From DASUPK01 sp035265665 (GTDB taxonomy: Bacteria > Actinomycetota > Thermoleophilia > Solirubrobacterales > 70-9): a DNA stretch of 64,000 nt. Positions 32,664 through 40,706 of this stretch are shown piece by piece. A model generated the notes under the pieces. The model made no database searches. It was not told the DNA's origin and worked only from the letters and a program-made list of their open reading frames with translations. Positions within the stretch are counted from its first letter, which is position 1; each line of letters starts with the position of its first letter. The stretch spans positions 1-64,000 of the forward strand of contig DATFOK010000102.1 in assembly GCA_035265665.1 (NCBI GenBank), in the 5' to 3' direction. Position numbers and translations under genes: made by a program.

Positions 32664-33836
32664 CTAGCCCGGGCTGCCGACGCCGCCTGTGTTGGCCGCC
32701 CCGGCGGTTGCCGGGCGAAGCGCATTGATCTGGGGCTGCAGGAAGAGCTGCCTCATTGCGTCGTCGGAGGCGAAGAAGAAGAAGGCGCCGGCTCCCTGCT
32801 TCATCGCCGGAGCCACGCAGGCGGCGGCCTGGGCGGCGGAGGTGCGGAGAAGCGCCATGCCGGAGCTGGGATCCGGGCTGTCGGTGAAGGAGATCTGGAC
32901 TCCGAGATTGACCATGTTCGGGCGCCCCTTCTTCTTCAGCGGCTCACGGAACGTCTTCTTCACCTTCTTTTTCTTGCCCTTCACCCGCACCTTCTTGGTG
33001 ATGAACTTGAACGTGTACTGGAGGCGAAGCTGCTTCACCCGGGCGCCGAACCCGGGCGCCCCACCCTGCGCGCACACGTCCTGGGTCTGCACGCTCAGCG
33101 GGCCGAGCTTGCGAGAGGCGAGGCGCGTGTTCTTCTTGTTGAGGTCCTGCGCGATCTGACCGAAGTTCCAGAGTGCGTCGTCCTGAGGAACGAGCCCGGT
33201 GCGCTTGGAGGCGCCGATCGGATTGACGGCGGTGGTGGATGCCATGGCGCGATCCCACGCCTTGATCCGGGGGAGGGCCACCTTGAACTTGCTGTTCCAC
33301 GGCGGTCGTGCCGGGTCGGAGATGCGGCCGTTGTTCCAGTCCCCCTGCTCGAAGTCGGTCATCAGGGCGAAGACGTTCGGGTCATCCATCCCGGTGAAGG
33401 CGTAGCCAGCCTGGGTCGGGTCGAAGCTCATCCCGTTCAGCGCGATGATCCGGTTGCACGGGAAGACGGCGCGCAGGTCCGCTGCATATTCGGCGGCGAC
33501 CGTCGCCGTCATCGGTGGCTGGGACCCGCTCCCGTTGCCCGCGAAGCGGGTGTTGAGCACGAAGATGTCCTGGGGCCGGATCCGTCCCCCCATTCCGCCC
33601 TCGGGCTTCGTGTAGGTGTCGACGTTCCCCTGCGTGTTGATCCGGATCATCATCGTGAAGCGCTGGGCCGCGGCGCCGCTCGGCGACAGCCCATACGGCT
33701 GCGAGCAGCTCACCTGCGCCTGCGCCGCCGACGGCGTCGCCGAGCGGCCCGCGACGAGAAGCAGGCCGAGCAGCGCCGCGGCGAGCCCCAGCGCGAGCGC
33801 GTGACGCGCATTCAGATGTACGGCGACTCCTGCCAT
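32664..33836 (-). CDS. Secreted protein of unknown function with Lys-rich segment
   Basis: About 390 residues. A Sec signal peptide (ARHALALGLAAALLGLLLVA) is followed by a mature protein with cysteines that could form disulfides (SCSQPYGLS, FPCNRIIALNG, DVCAQGG, AACVAP). Residues about 285-310 are strikingly basic (KKVRVKGKKKKVKKTF, PLKKKGRP). Repeated numeric-looking motifs are absent. No enzyme signature is seen. ATG 33836 was taken; a GTG at 33845 would add three residues. Repeat copy C abuts the 5' end. Similar Lys patches occur in the GH5 protein. Confidence 0.65.
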   Translation of the reverse strand: MAGVAVHLNARHALALGLAAALLGLLLVAGRSATPSAAQAQVSCSQPYGLSPSGAAAQRFTMMIRINTQGNVDTYTKPEGGMGGRIRPQDIFVLNTRFAGNGSGSQPPMTATVAAEYAADLRAVFPCNRIIALNGMSFDPTQAGYAFTGMDDPNVFALMTDFEQGDWNNGRISDPARPPWNSKFKVALPRIKAWDRAMASTTAVNPIGASKRTGLVPQDDALWNFGQIAQDLNKKNTRLASRKLGPLSVQTQDVCAQGGAPGFGARVKQLRLQYTFKFITKKVRVKGKKKKVKKTFREPLKKKGRPNMVNLGVQISFTDSPDPSSGMALLRTSAAQAAACVAPAMKQGAGAFFFFASDDAMRQLFLQPQINALRPATAGAANTGGVGSPG

Positions 33837-33851
33837 TCGGACCAATACAAA

Positions 33852-33882
33852 ACGGGTTGCGCCTGGTGGCGCACCCTCGCAT
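33852..33882 (+). repeat. Intergenic stem-loop repeat, copy C
   Basis: ACGGGTTGCGCC, a TGGT loop, GGCGCACCC and TCGCAT: the same as copy B apart from the loop. It lies between two minus-strand genes, upstream of the secreted-protein gene and downstream of the M20 hydrolase gene. Confidence 0.65.
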
Positions 33883-33915
33883 CAAGCTAACGGCGCCTCC
33901 TCTCCAACACGCGAG

Positions 33916-35142
33916 TCAGCTTGCAGTTGTGATGCGATCCTCGACGAGCGCGCCGAAGACTTCGATCGCCGCCGCCAGGTCCGGTTCGGCGGTGTCCTCC
34001 TCGGGCGCGTGGCTGATCCCGCCGATCGAGGGGGAGAAGACCATCGCGGTGGGCAGGTGCGGGGCCATCGAGGCGGCGTCGTGGAGGGCGCCGCTCGGCA
34101 GTTCATAGGCCCTTCCGGTCACCCGCTCGCAGGACTGGCCGGCCAGCGCCACGAGCTCGGGATCGAAGGCGATCGGCTCGATCCTCCACACGGGTCGCTC
34201 GGAGACCTCAGAGCCCCGCTCATCGGCGCACGCCGCGATCGCCCCGCGGGTGGACTCGAGCATGCGCGCCAGCGCCTCGGCGCTGCGATTGCGCAGGTCG
34301 ACGACCAGCCTGGCCTGCCCAGGCACGGCCGTCGGGATCCCCGGCTCGAACCTGACGTCGCCGACGGTGGCGACGCCCCGCTCCTCCATGGCGATCCGCT
34401 CGATTCGCAGGGCCGCGGCCGCGGCGGCGAGGCCGGCGTCGTGGCGCGCATCCATCGGGGTGGTCCCGGCATGCGAGACGCGGCCGCTGATCTCGAAGCG
34501 CAGCCGCTCCACCCCGACACAGCCGCTCACAGCGGCCGCCCTGATCCCCTCGGCCTCGAGGACCGGGCCCTGCTCGATGTGGAGCTCGAGGTAGGCGCCG
34601 AGCCGCTCGAGCCTCGAGCGGGAGTCGAGAACGCGTTCGAGCTCGACGCCGTTCTCGGCCAGCACACCCGGCGCGCGGCGGCCCTCGGCGTCGCGCGCCT
34701 CCGCGAGCTCCGCCGGGTCGAGCGTCCCGGCCGCCGCGGAGCTCCCGAAGAGGCTGCGGCCGAAGCGCGCACCTTCCTCATCCGCCCAGTCCACGAGCGC
34801 CAGGGTCCGTGGCGGCTGCCCCTCGGCCCCCGCCCAGGCCCGGAGCATCCCGACCGCCGCCATCACGCCGAGCGCGCCGTCGAGCCAGCCGCCGTTCGGC
34901 ACCGAGTCCAGATGCGATCCGACCGCAAGGGCCGGCTCCCGCTCGCCCGCCAGATACGCCCAGGCGTTGCCCGCCTCGTCGATCTCGGGTTGCAGGCCCA
35001 TCTCGTCGAGCAGCTCTCGCAGAAAGTCCCGAGCGGTGCGCCACCCGTCGCCCCAGCAGAGCCGCTGCGCTCCGCCCGGGTCGCTCGTCCGCCGGGCGAG
35101 CTCGCGGAGATCGGCGATCACGCGCTGCGCGTCGATCATCAT
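33916..35142 (-). CDS. M20-family amidohydrolase (allantoate/N-carbamoyl-amino-acid hydrolase type)
   Basis: 408 residues, standard length. Di-metal ligands are visible in order: AVGSHLDSVPNGG (His), GGWLDGALGVMA (bridging Asp), DWADEEGARFGRS (Glu), LELHIEQGPVLE (His) and GGISHAPEEDT (His). The last two motifs are typical of the allantoate amidohydrolase/beta-ureidopropionase branch, which removes carbamoyl or ureido nitrogen. Start is one of two adjacent ATG codons; no Shine-Dalgarno site. Downstream of the arginine-deiminase-fold and decarboxylase genes on the same strand, it could finish release of nitrogen from carbamoylated intermediates (inference). Confidence 0.87.
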   Translation of the reverse strand: MMIDAQRVIADLRELARRTSDPGGAQRLCWGDGWRTARDFLRELLDEMGLQPEIDEAGNAWAYLAGEREPALAVGSHLDSVPNGGWLDGALGVMAAVGMLRAWAGAEGQPPRTLALVDWADEEGARFGRSLFGSSAAAGTLDPAELAEARDAEGRRAPGVLAENGVELERVLDSRSRLERLGAYLELHIEQGPVLEAEGIRAAAVSGCVGVERLRFEISGRVSHAGTTPMDARHDAGLAAAAAALRIERIAMEERGVATVGDVRFEPGIPTAVPGQARLVVDLRNRSAEALARMLESTRGAIAACADERGSEVSERPVWRIEPIAFDPELVALAGQSCERVTGRAYELPSGALHDAASMAPHLPTAMVFSPSIGGISHAPEEDTAEPDLAAAIEVFGALVEDRITTAS

Positions 35143-35144
35143 GA

Positions 35145-35230
35145 ATCGGGTTGCTGCTCAGAACTAATCGGGTGCTGCTCCGCTTCGCGTCCGCTGCACC
35201 CTCTCATCTCGCTGCACCCTCTCATCTCGC
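35145..35230 (+). repeat. Intergenic stem-loop repeat, copy D (compound)
   Basis: The left arm occurs twice (ATCGGGTTGCTGCTC at 35145 and AATCGGGTGCTGCTCC at 35166) and the right arm twice (GCTGCACCCTCTCATCTC at 35193 and again from 35211). GGGTGC pairs with GCACCC. The unit is an expanded, partly duplicated version of copies A-C and fills the whole gap between the M20 gene's start and the stop of the next gene. Confidence 0.55.
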
Positions 35231-36106
35231 TCACCCGACGCGCTCCCTCCGGAGCGCCTGTCCCAAGCAGTGGGCGCCGCCGCCTCCCAGGGTGAACATG
35301 GAGAGATCGAGCTCGATCACGGTGATCCCGCGAGCCCGCAGCGCGGTGTTGAGCTCCTGCGCCCCGGTGGCGGAGATCACGCGCTCCTCGCCTAGTGAGA
35401 TTCCGTTCACGCCGAGCGTGAATGCCTGTTCGACACTCACCTCGATCAGGTCGAAGCCCTTGTCGCGAAGCCAGCCCACCGCGCCCGCCGGCAGAACCTC
35501 GGCGCAGACGGCGGCCAGCTTTTCGGCGAGGACCGCGACCAGTACGTCGAGGTGGACGTAGCGCTCTGGGAACGGCTGCACCCGCGCCTCCCAGCCGTCC
35601 TCCTCGAACCATCCGGCGAGCTGGCGCGCCGCGGCCTCCTGAGTGCGCGTCTCGCCGCTCCCGATCAGGACACTGCCGGGTTCGACGATCATCACGTCTC
35701 CCCCCTCCAGCGAGCCGGCGGTGACCATCGCCCGGATCGGGATGCCCGTCTCCTGATGGAAGCGGATCGCCGCCGCGTACTCACCGCGCCGCCACCACTG
35801 GCTGAGCTGGGTGATGAAGGTCCCGTTCGGCCCCATCGCGCTGGAGTCGCGTGCGAAGACCTGGTAAGTCAGCGCCGGGTCCGGCTCGAGGAAGTGGCAG
35901 TGGACCCCCGCGTCCTCGTAGGCGGAGACCATCTCGGCGTGCTGGGAGGCGGCCAGTCCGCGGTCGTAAGTGTGACCGGCATCCAGCGTGGCGCGGCTGA
36001 TCGCGCTGGTCGGCAGCCAGCGGAAGCTCTCGGGTCTGCCGAGCAGGACGTCGTGCAGCCTGCCGTACTCGGAATCGACCCCCCATTCCGGCGTGGCACC
36101 GTTCAT
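35231..36106 (-). CDS. Arginine-deiminase-fold hydrolase (DDAH/amidinotransferase-like)
   Basis: 291 residues of the guanidino-modifying superfamily. The nucleophile is C280 in GGGGAHCLGQAL, near the end as in DDAH and arginine deiminase; YVHLDVLV supplies the catalytic His, and VFARDSSAMG and SLEGGDVMIV the acidic pair. The short length fits DDAH-like enzymes (citrulline from methylarginine) rather than full ADI. ATG 36106 overlaps the upstream decarboxylase stop (ATGA). Cotranscription with an Orn/Lys/Arg decarboxylase supports a role in arginine or agmatine-type metabolism; exact substrate not known. Confidence 0.82.
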   Translation of the reverse strand: MNGATPEWGVDSEYGRLHDVLLGRPESFRWLPTSAISRATLDAGHTYDRGLAASQHAEMVSAYEDAGVHCHFLEPDPALTYQVFARDSSAMGPNGTFITQLSQWWRRGEYAAAIRFHQETGIPIRAMVTAGSLEGGDVMIVEPGSVLIGSGETRTQEAAARQLAGWFEEDGWEARVQPFPERYVHLDVLVAVLAEKLAAVCAEVLPAGAVGWLRDKGFDLIEVSVEQAFTLGVNGISLGEERVISATGAQELNTALRARGITVIELDLSMFTLGGGGAHCLGQALRRERVG

Positions 36107-37596
36107 TCCGTCACCACCCGGATCGTCCTGAGCGTGCGGTCGCTCGCCCCGCGAACGAGACCGCCATGCGCAAGCGAGTCCGCAATGTAGGCGAGGGTCG
36201 GCGCCGTCAGCCGCTCGCCCGGGAGCACGTTCGGCACCCCGGGCGGATAGGCGGCCAGCGACTCCGCGGCGATCCTGCCCTCGGCCCGGTCGAACGGGAC
36301 GACGTCCTGCGGTCCGAGGAAGGCATCGCGCGGGGACAGCTCGAGCGGCCCCCAGGGCGGCGGCTCGGCGAACGCGCGTCGCTTTTCCAGGTCAGCAGGG
36401 CCGACCTGCTCGACCGCGTGGCGGAGCCCTTCGACCAGCCGAGCCGCGGGCGCGGACTCGGTCTCGCCGAGCCCGAAGACGCCGACGATCACGTTCTCGG
36501 AGAAGAGCTCGAGGATGATGTCGTCGCGCTCCCGCATCAGCTGCGCGATGCGGTGACCGGTGGCGCCGGTTCCCCTCACGTCCACCGACAGCCTGAGGGG
36601 GTCCCAGGCGGCGACGCTGGTGCGACCGGCGAGCCGCTCGTCGAGGACGTCGAGACCCGGGATCTCACGGATCTCCTCACGCGTCCTCGCGAGGGCCGCG
36701 AGCGTCTTGCCGAGCAGCCGTTCGCCCTGGGTGACGGCGAACCGGCGCGCCGCGTCCAGCGACGCGGTCAAGAGGGCATTCGGGCTCGTGGACTCGACCA
36801 GCGTCACGGAGCGGTCGATGACGTCCTCGTCCATTCGGTCCCCGTTGCCGAGATGCAGGATGGCCGACTGGGTGAGGCTGCCAACGATCTTGTGCGTGCT
36901 CGACAGCACCAGGTCGGCGCCGCCTAGCAGCGCGCCGGAAGGCAGTCCGTCGTGGAAGTAGAGGTGCGAGCCCCACGCCTCATCAACCACCAGCGGGATG
37001 TCGTGGGCATGTGCGACCTCGGCGAGTTCCTCGACGCGCGCGACCGCCCCGAAGTAGGTCGGCGAGACGAGCAACACCGCCTCCGCGTCCGGCTCCGCGT
37101 CGAGCGTGGCCTCGAGCGCCTCGGGCAGCACGCAGTGTGCGATGCCGAGCTCTGTGTCGATCTCGGGCGCGACGAAGGTCGGTCGCAGGCCGGAGAGAAC
37201 GAGCCCGTCGATGATCGAGGAATGGACGTTGCGCTGCACGACGACGCGCCCGCGGTGGGGCGGCCCCGCGGTGAGCTGGCCGGTCGCGTGCGCGAGGGCC
37301 ATACAGATCGCATGGTTTCCTCCTGAAGCCCCGTTGACCAGGAACCAGCTCCTTTGCGCGCCCCAGGCATCGGCCGCGAGGTGCTGGGCGCGCTGGAAGG
37401 GCGTCGGCTCGGGACCGACGTCGATCCCCTCGATGCTGGGCGGAACGTCGTTGAGGACGGCCGCCTGACCAAACGCTTCGATCAGACCGGGATCGGCGCC
37501 GGTGCCCTTGTGGCCCGGGATGTGGAACCGCCCCGGGTTGCGTGCGACATATGAGACGACGGCGTTGAGATAGGGCGCCTCGCTTTGATCGGCCAT
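36103..37596 (-). CDS. Orn/Lys/Arg decarboxylase (PLP, fold type I)
   Basis: 497 residues, the size of the short Gram-positive SpeA/Cad-like decarboxylases without the wing domain. PLP lysine K236 lies in SSTHKIVGSLTQSA. Other motifs: RFHIPGHKGTGADP at the start, FLVNGASGGNHA, VLLVSPTYFGAV and LVVDEAWGSHL (Asp to the pyridine N). C-terminal PPGVPNVLPGERL is the family's substrate-end motif. It makes agmatine, putrescine or cadaverine from the amino acid. ATG 37596 is 8 nt after TAGACT on the minus strand, so it probably heads the unit decarboxylase - deiminase-fold hydrolase - M20 hydrolase. Confidence 0.88.
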   Translation of the reverse strand: MADQSEAPYLNAVVSYVARNPGRFHIPGHKGTGADPGLIEAFGQAAVLNDVPPSIEGIDVGPEPTPFQRAQHLAADAWGAQRSWFLVNGASGGNHAICMALAHATGQLTAGPPHRGRVVVQRNVHSSIIDGLVLSGLRPTFVAPEIDTELGIAHCVLPEALEATLDAEPDAEAVLLVSPTYFGAVARVEELAEVAHAHDIPLVVDEAWGSHLYFHDGLPSGALLGGADLVLSSTHKIVGSLTQSAILHLGNGDRMDEDVIDRSVTLVESTSPNALLTASLDAARRFAVTQGERLLGKTLAALARTREEIREIPGLDVLDERLAGRTSVAAWDPLRLSVDVRGTGATGHRIAQLMRERDDIILELFSENVIVGVFGLGETESAPAARLVEGLRHAVEQVGPADLEKRRAFAEPPPWGPLELSPRDAFLGPQDVVPFDRAEGRIAAESLAAYPPGVPNVLPGERLTAPTLAYIADSLAHGGLVRGASDRTLRTIRVVTE

Positions 37597-37621
37597 CCGT
37601 GCCGAGTCTATTTACGGTCTC

Positions 37622-39121
37622 CTATGCCCCGTGCGGTGGCTCCCCGCCGGAGTAGCGCGAGTACGGGTACCACCATTCCTTCGGGGCGACCTCGCTCTCG
37701 ATGTGGACGTGCTTGGTCTCCTGGAAGGCCTCCAGGCCCTCGCGGCCCAGCTCTCGCCCAAGCCCTGACTGCTTGAAGCCGCCGAAGGGCCCGGCGTCGT
37801 TGTCGGTGAGCGGGTCGTTGAACCAGACCGTGCCCGCCTTCAGCTCGCGCATGCAGCGCAGGATGGTCTTGAAGTCCTCCGTGTAGACGTTGGCGCCGAG
37901 GCCGTACGGGGTCGAGTTCGCGAGCTCGATCGCCTCGTCCAGGCTCCTCACCCTCACCAGTGGCGCCACGGGCCCGAAGGTCTCCTCGCGGAGCAGGTCG
38001 GTCTCCGCGGGCGCTCCGGTCACCACCGCCGGGGAGAAGAAGTGGCCGTGCTCCCGCCCGGCGCCGTCCCCGCCGACGACGAGCTCGGCGCCGGCGCCGA
38101 CCGCCGCCTCGACCTGATCGGCGACCTTCTGGCGCTGATTCGCCGAGACCATCGGACCGATGTCGGTATCGCTCTCCATGGGGTCGCCGATCACCAGGCC
38201 CTTGGTGTAGTCGACGAAGGCCGAGAGATAGTCGTCGTAGACGTCCTCCAACACATAGAAACGCTCGGCCGAGGTACAGACCTGTCCGGAATTGAGGAAC
38301 GCCGCCCAGGCGCCGCCCTTGGCGGCGACGTCGATCCGCTCGGCGACATCGGCGCAGACGATGAACGGGTCCTTGCCGCCCATCTCGAGGTTGACGCGCG
38401 CCATACGCTCGACGCAGGCCTGCGCGACCTTCTTGCCGGTCGCGACGGAGCCGGTGAAGGCGACCCCGTCTACGCGCTGCTCGCTCGCGATCGCGGCCCC
38501 GACCTCGGGCCCGCCCGCCACCAGGTTGACCACGCCCGCGGGCAGGTGGTCGAAGCAGGGCGCCAGCATGAGCGTGGAGAGCGGGGTGAGCTCGGAAGGC
38601 TTGCCGACCACCGCGTTGCCGGCCGCCAGCGCCGGCGCCAGCTTCCAGCCGAGCAGCAGCAGCGGGTAGTTCCACGGGACGATGCAGCCGATCACCCCCA
38701 GAGGCTCCTTGAGGACCAGTGAGAGCTGGCTCGATTCGATCGAGGGGATCACCCGGCCGGCGGAGTCGCGCCCGATCTCGGCGTAGTAGTCGAAGCAGGC
38801 CGCGGTCCAGCCCACCTCGTCGGAGTTCTCGACGAGCGGCTTGCCGCCCTCCAGGGTCATGACCTCGGCGAGTTCGTCGGTGCGAGAGCGCAGCCTCGTG
38901 GCAACCTCATGCAGCAGCTCTCCGCGTTCCACCGCCGGCGTCCGCCCCCATTCCCGGAAAGCTTCCTTCGCCGCCGCGAACGCCGCGTCGAGCTGAGCGT
39001 CGTCGGCCGCGCCGACGGAGGCGATCATCTCCTCCTTGTAGGGATTCTCGACTTCGAGAAGGGTGCCTTGACCGGCGACCTGCTCATCGCCGATGAGTAG
39101 TCGAGTCTCGAGAACGGCCAC
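37622..39121 (-). CDS. Aldehyde dehydrogenase (NAD(P)-dependent)
   Basis: 499 residues, ALDH superfamily. Catalytic C282 in FLNSGQVCTSAERF, general base Glu in RVNLEMGGKDPF, cofactor loop FTGSVATGKKVAQA, and IVPWNYPLLLLGWKLAPAL. Similarity is to betaine-/aminobutyraldehyde- and succinate-semialdehyde-type enzymes. GTG 39121 was chosen since TACGAT lies 6 nt upstream on the minus strand; a longer frame to 39142 would start inside the promoter. It sits just upstream of the decarboxylase gene with 26 bp between and could oxidise aminoaldehydes from the resulting diamines. Confidence 0.87.
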   Translation of the reverse strand: MAVLETRLLIGDEQVAGQGTLLEVENPYKEEMIASVGAADDAQLDAAFAAAKEAFREWGRTPAVERGELLHEVATRLRSRTDELAEVMTLEGGKPLVENSDEVGWTAACFDYYAEIGRDSAGRVIPSIESSQLSLVLKEPLGVIGCIVPWNYPLLLLGWKLAPALAAGNAVVGKPSELTPLSTLMLAPCFDHLPAGVVNLVAGGPEVGAAIASEQRVDGVAFTGSVATGKKVAQACVERMARVNLEMGGKDPFIVCADVAERIDVAAKGGAWAAFLNSGQVCTSAERFYVLEDVYDDYLSAFVDYTKGLVIGDPMESDTDIGPMVSANQRQKVADQVEAAVGAGAELVVGGDGAGREHGHFFSPAVVTGAPAETDLLREETFGPVAPLVRVRSLDEAIELANSTPYGLGANVYTEDFKTILRCMRELKAGTVWFNDPLTDNDAGPFGGFKQSGLGRELGREGLEAFQETKHVHIESEVAPKEWWYPYSRYSGGEPPHGA

Positions 39122-39199
39122 GCAGCGATCGTATTCGCGCAAGGCGGGGAAGGACGGCCAGGGGGAGAAGGAAACCGGCCGCCCTATCCGCCCGCCTGC

Positions 39200-39290
39200 G
39201 CCGAGGCTGAAGCTCGGCGGAGGCGAGGCATCATGATTATGTGGGCGGGCGCCGGAGTAGGGGGTCTCCGAACGCCCGCCCGCTGCCTCG
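39200..39290 (-). ncRNA. Possible structured RNA or complex hairpin of unknown class
   Basis: In the 253-bp gap between two minus-strand genes, nested pairings are perfect: CGAGGCA (39224-39230) with TGCCTCG (39284-39290); GGGCGGGCG (39243-39251) with CGCCCGCCC (39273-39281); CGGAG (39253-39257) with CTCCG (39266-39270), closing an 8-nt loop. A separate hairpin pairs GCCGAG (39200-39205) with CTCGGC (39213-39218). On the minus strand the main loop is C-rich (ACCCCCTA). There is no T-tract, so it is not a standard terminator. The strand is not certain; the rest of the gap shows nothing I recognise. Confidence 0.4.
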
Positions 39291-39374
39291 ACTCAGGACC
39301 AATCGTACCCCTACGCAGTTGCGAATAAACGCTCGTACGAACGAACGCCCACAATCGACGGCTTTTTGGCGCTC

Positions 39375-39719
39375 TCAGCGGTTTTTTGCCGCCACCGCTC
39401 GTTGCAGCTGAGTCTTGTTCATGCTCGAGCGGCCCTCGATGTTCAGGCGCTTGGCCTGGTTGTAGAGCTGCTCCTTGGTCTGGCCCTTCGGCCGGTTCGT
39501 GCCCGACCGCTGACCACCACGCCGCTGTGGCGAGGCACCACGCGTCGAGCTTCGCGACCTTGTCCGTGACTCACCGGAGCGGGCCCGGTTCTTCTGGACC
39601 GTCCGGGCGGCCATCTCCTTCGCGCGCGACGGCGAGGCACCGCGGCTACGTGCGGAGCGCTTGACCTTCTCGTACTGCCTGGCACGCTTGGTCCCCTTCT
39701 TGACGCCGCGGGGTGGCAT
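39375..39719 (-). CDS. Small basic protein with Rho-N/SAP-like C-terminus
   Basis: 114 residues, very basic. It resembles actinobacterial proteins often labelled plasmid stabilization protein: PPRGVKKGTKRARQYEKVKR, AKEMAARTVQKNRARSGES, RRGGQRSG, and the C-terminal helix motif GQTKEQLYNQAKRLNIEGRS with SSMNKTQLQRAV, which is like the Rho N-terminal/SAP nucleic-acid-binding fold. ATG 39719 has AAGGAG 8 nt upstream; three earlier in-frame codons are not needed. A GTTT/GGGTA promoter at 39759-39783 suggests stress-sigma control. Function unknown, probably nucleic-acid binding. Confidence 0.7.
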   Translation of the reverse strand: MPPRGVKKGTKRARQYEKVKRSARSRGASPSRAKEMAARTVQKNRARSGESRTRSRSSTRGASPQRRGGQRSGTNRPKGQTKEQLYNQAKRLNIEGRSSMNKTQLQRAVAAKNR

Positions 39720-39758
39720 TGCAATCACTCCTTGTTCTGTGCGTTGTCACGCCTGCGC

Positions 39759-39783
39759 TACCCGCGCGTCAGCTTGCGAAACC
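39759..39783 (-). promoter_or_regulatory. SigF/SigB-type promoter of the small basic protein gene
   Basis: On the minus strand GGTTT, 15-bp spacer, GGGTA (complements of AAACC at 39779-39783 and TACCC at 39759-39763). It matches the general-stress sigma consensus and lies 40 bp upstream of the ATG. It is back to back with the sigma-factor promoter 4 bp away. Confidence 0.72.
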
Positions 39784-39786
39784 GCG

Positions 39787-39813
39787 GTTTTCGTCCACTG
39801 CGATTCGGGGTAG
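39787..39813 (+). promoter_or_regulatory. SigF/SigB-type promoter of the sigma factor gene
   Basis: GTTT at 39787-39790, 17-bp spacer, GGGTAG at 39808-39813. This fits the SigF/SigB recognition pattern and would make the sigma gene self-activating. The coding start is about 70-100 bp downstream. Confidence 0.7.
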
Positions 39814-39887
39814 CTACCGTAGGTGGGCGACCACACCTCGAGGTCCCCCAGGGGCGACACAGCCACGGGCGTCGAGGTGTCCGATCA

Positions 39888-40694
39888 GTGACGAAACTTG
39901 CCTTGGCGGACAGCCAGATGAACCAGACGCCCTCTCCCGGGCCCGGCGAGCAGCTTGCCGGCGAGCGGCGCCTGCTGGAGCGCTACGCGAAGGATCGCTC
40001 GGCCACCGTCCGCGAGGAGCTGGTGGAGCGGTTCATGCCGCTCGCCCGGCGCCTGGCCGCGCGCTACGCCGGCGGGGCCGAGCCCTTCGACGACCTCGTC
40101 CAAGTGGCGAGCGTCGGATTGGTGAAGGCGATCGACCGCTTCGACCCCGCGCGGGGGACGGCCTTCTCCACCTTCGCGGTCCCGACCATCCTCGGTGAGC
40201 TCAAGCGGCATTTCCGGGACCGGGGCTGGTCGGTGCACGTGCCCCGCGATGTGCAGGAACGCATCCTGAAGGTCGAGCGGGCGATGGCTGAGCTGCCGGC
40301 GAAGCTCGGGCACTCGCCGACCGTGCAGGAGATCGCGGCGCGACTCGAGGCCACCGACGAGCAGGTCCTGGAGGCGATGCACGCCGCCCAGGGCCATCAC
40401 GCGGTGTCGCTCGACGCGACTTCGACGACCGGGGACGGGGACGAGCCGGGACCGCTGCGTGATCGAATCGGCGAGGAGGACCTGTCCTTCGACACCGTTG
40501 AGTACGGCGAGGCGATCGGCCCGGTCCTCGAGGAGATCTCCGAACGCGACCGCAAGGTCCTGCACCTGCGCTTCGTCGAGGACATGACCCAGAGCGAAAT
40601 CGCCGAGCAGGTGGGTGTCTCGCAGATGCACGTCTCGCGCATCCTGCGCGCCACGATCGAGAAGCTCAGGCAGCGGATTCCGGAGGAGGAATAG
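39888..40694 (+). CDS. sigF: RNA polymerase sigma factor, SigF/SigB family
   Basis: 268 residues from GTG 39888 (258 from ATG 39918; neither has a strong Shine-Dalgarno site). Region 2: DDLVQVASVGLVKAIDRFDP and AFSTFAVPTILGELKRHFRD; region 3: WSVHVPRDVQERILKVERAM; region 4: VLHLRFVEDMTQSEIAEQVG and VSQMHVSRILR. This is the general-stress/sporulation group of sigma-70 factors that recognise GTTT/GGGTA promoters. Two such promoters flank it and another is at 20.0 kb. It converges on genes for an RsbW-like kinase and RsbV-like antagonist, the usual partner-switching control. Confidence 0.9.
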   Translation: MTKLALADSQMNQTPSPGPGEQLAGERRLLERYAKDRSATVREELVERFMPLARRLAARYAGGAEPFDDLVQVASVGLVKAIDRFDPARGTAFSTFAVPTILGELKRHFRDRGWSVHVPRDVQERILKVERAMAELPAKLGHSPTVQEIAARLEATDEQVLEAMHAAQGHHAVSLDATSTTGDGDEPGPLRDRIGEEDLSFDTVEYGEAIGPVLEEISERDRKVLHLRFVEDMTQSEIAEQVGVSQMHVSRILRATIEKLRQRIPEEE

Positions 40695-40706
40695 GCTCGA
40701 CGAGCG

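Noticed and set aside
39200..39290. 6C RNA or 6S RNA identity for the nested hairpin
   Set aside because: Only one loop is C-rich and it has five, not six, cytosines; the long bulged rod of 6S RNA is not seen. Left as unknown.
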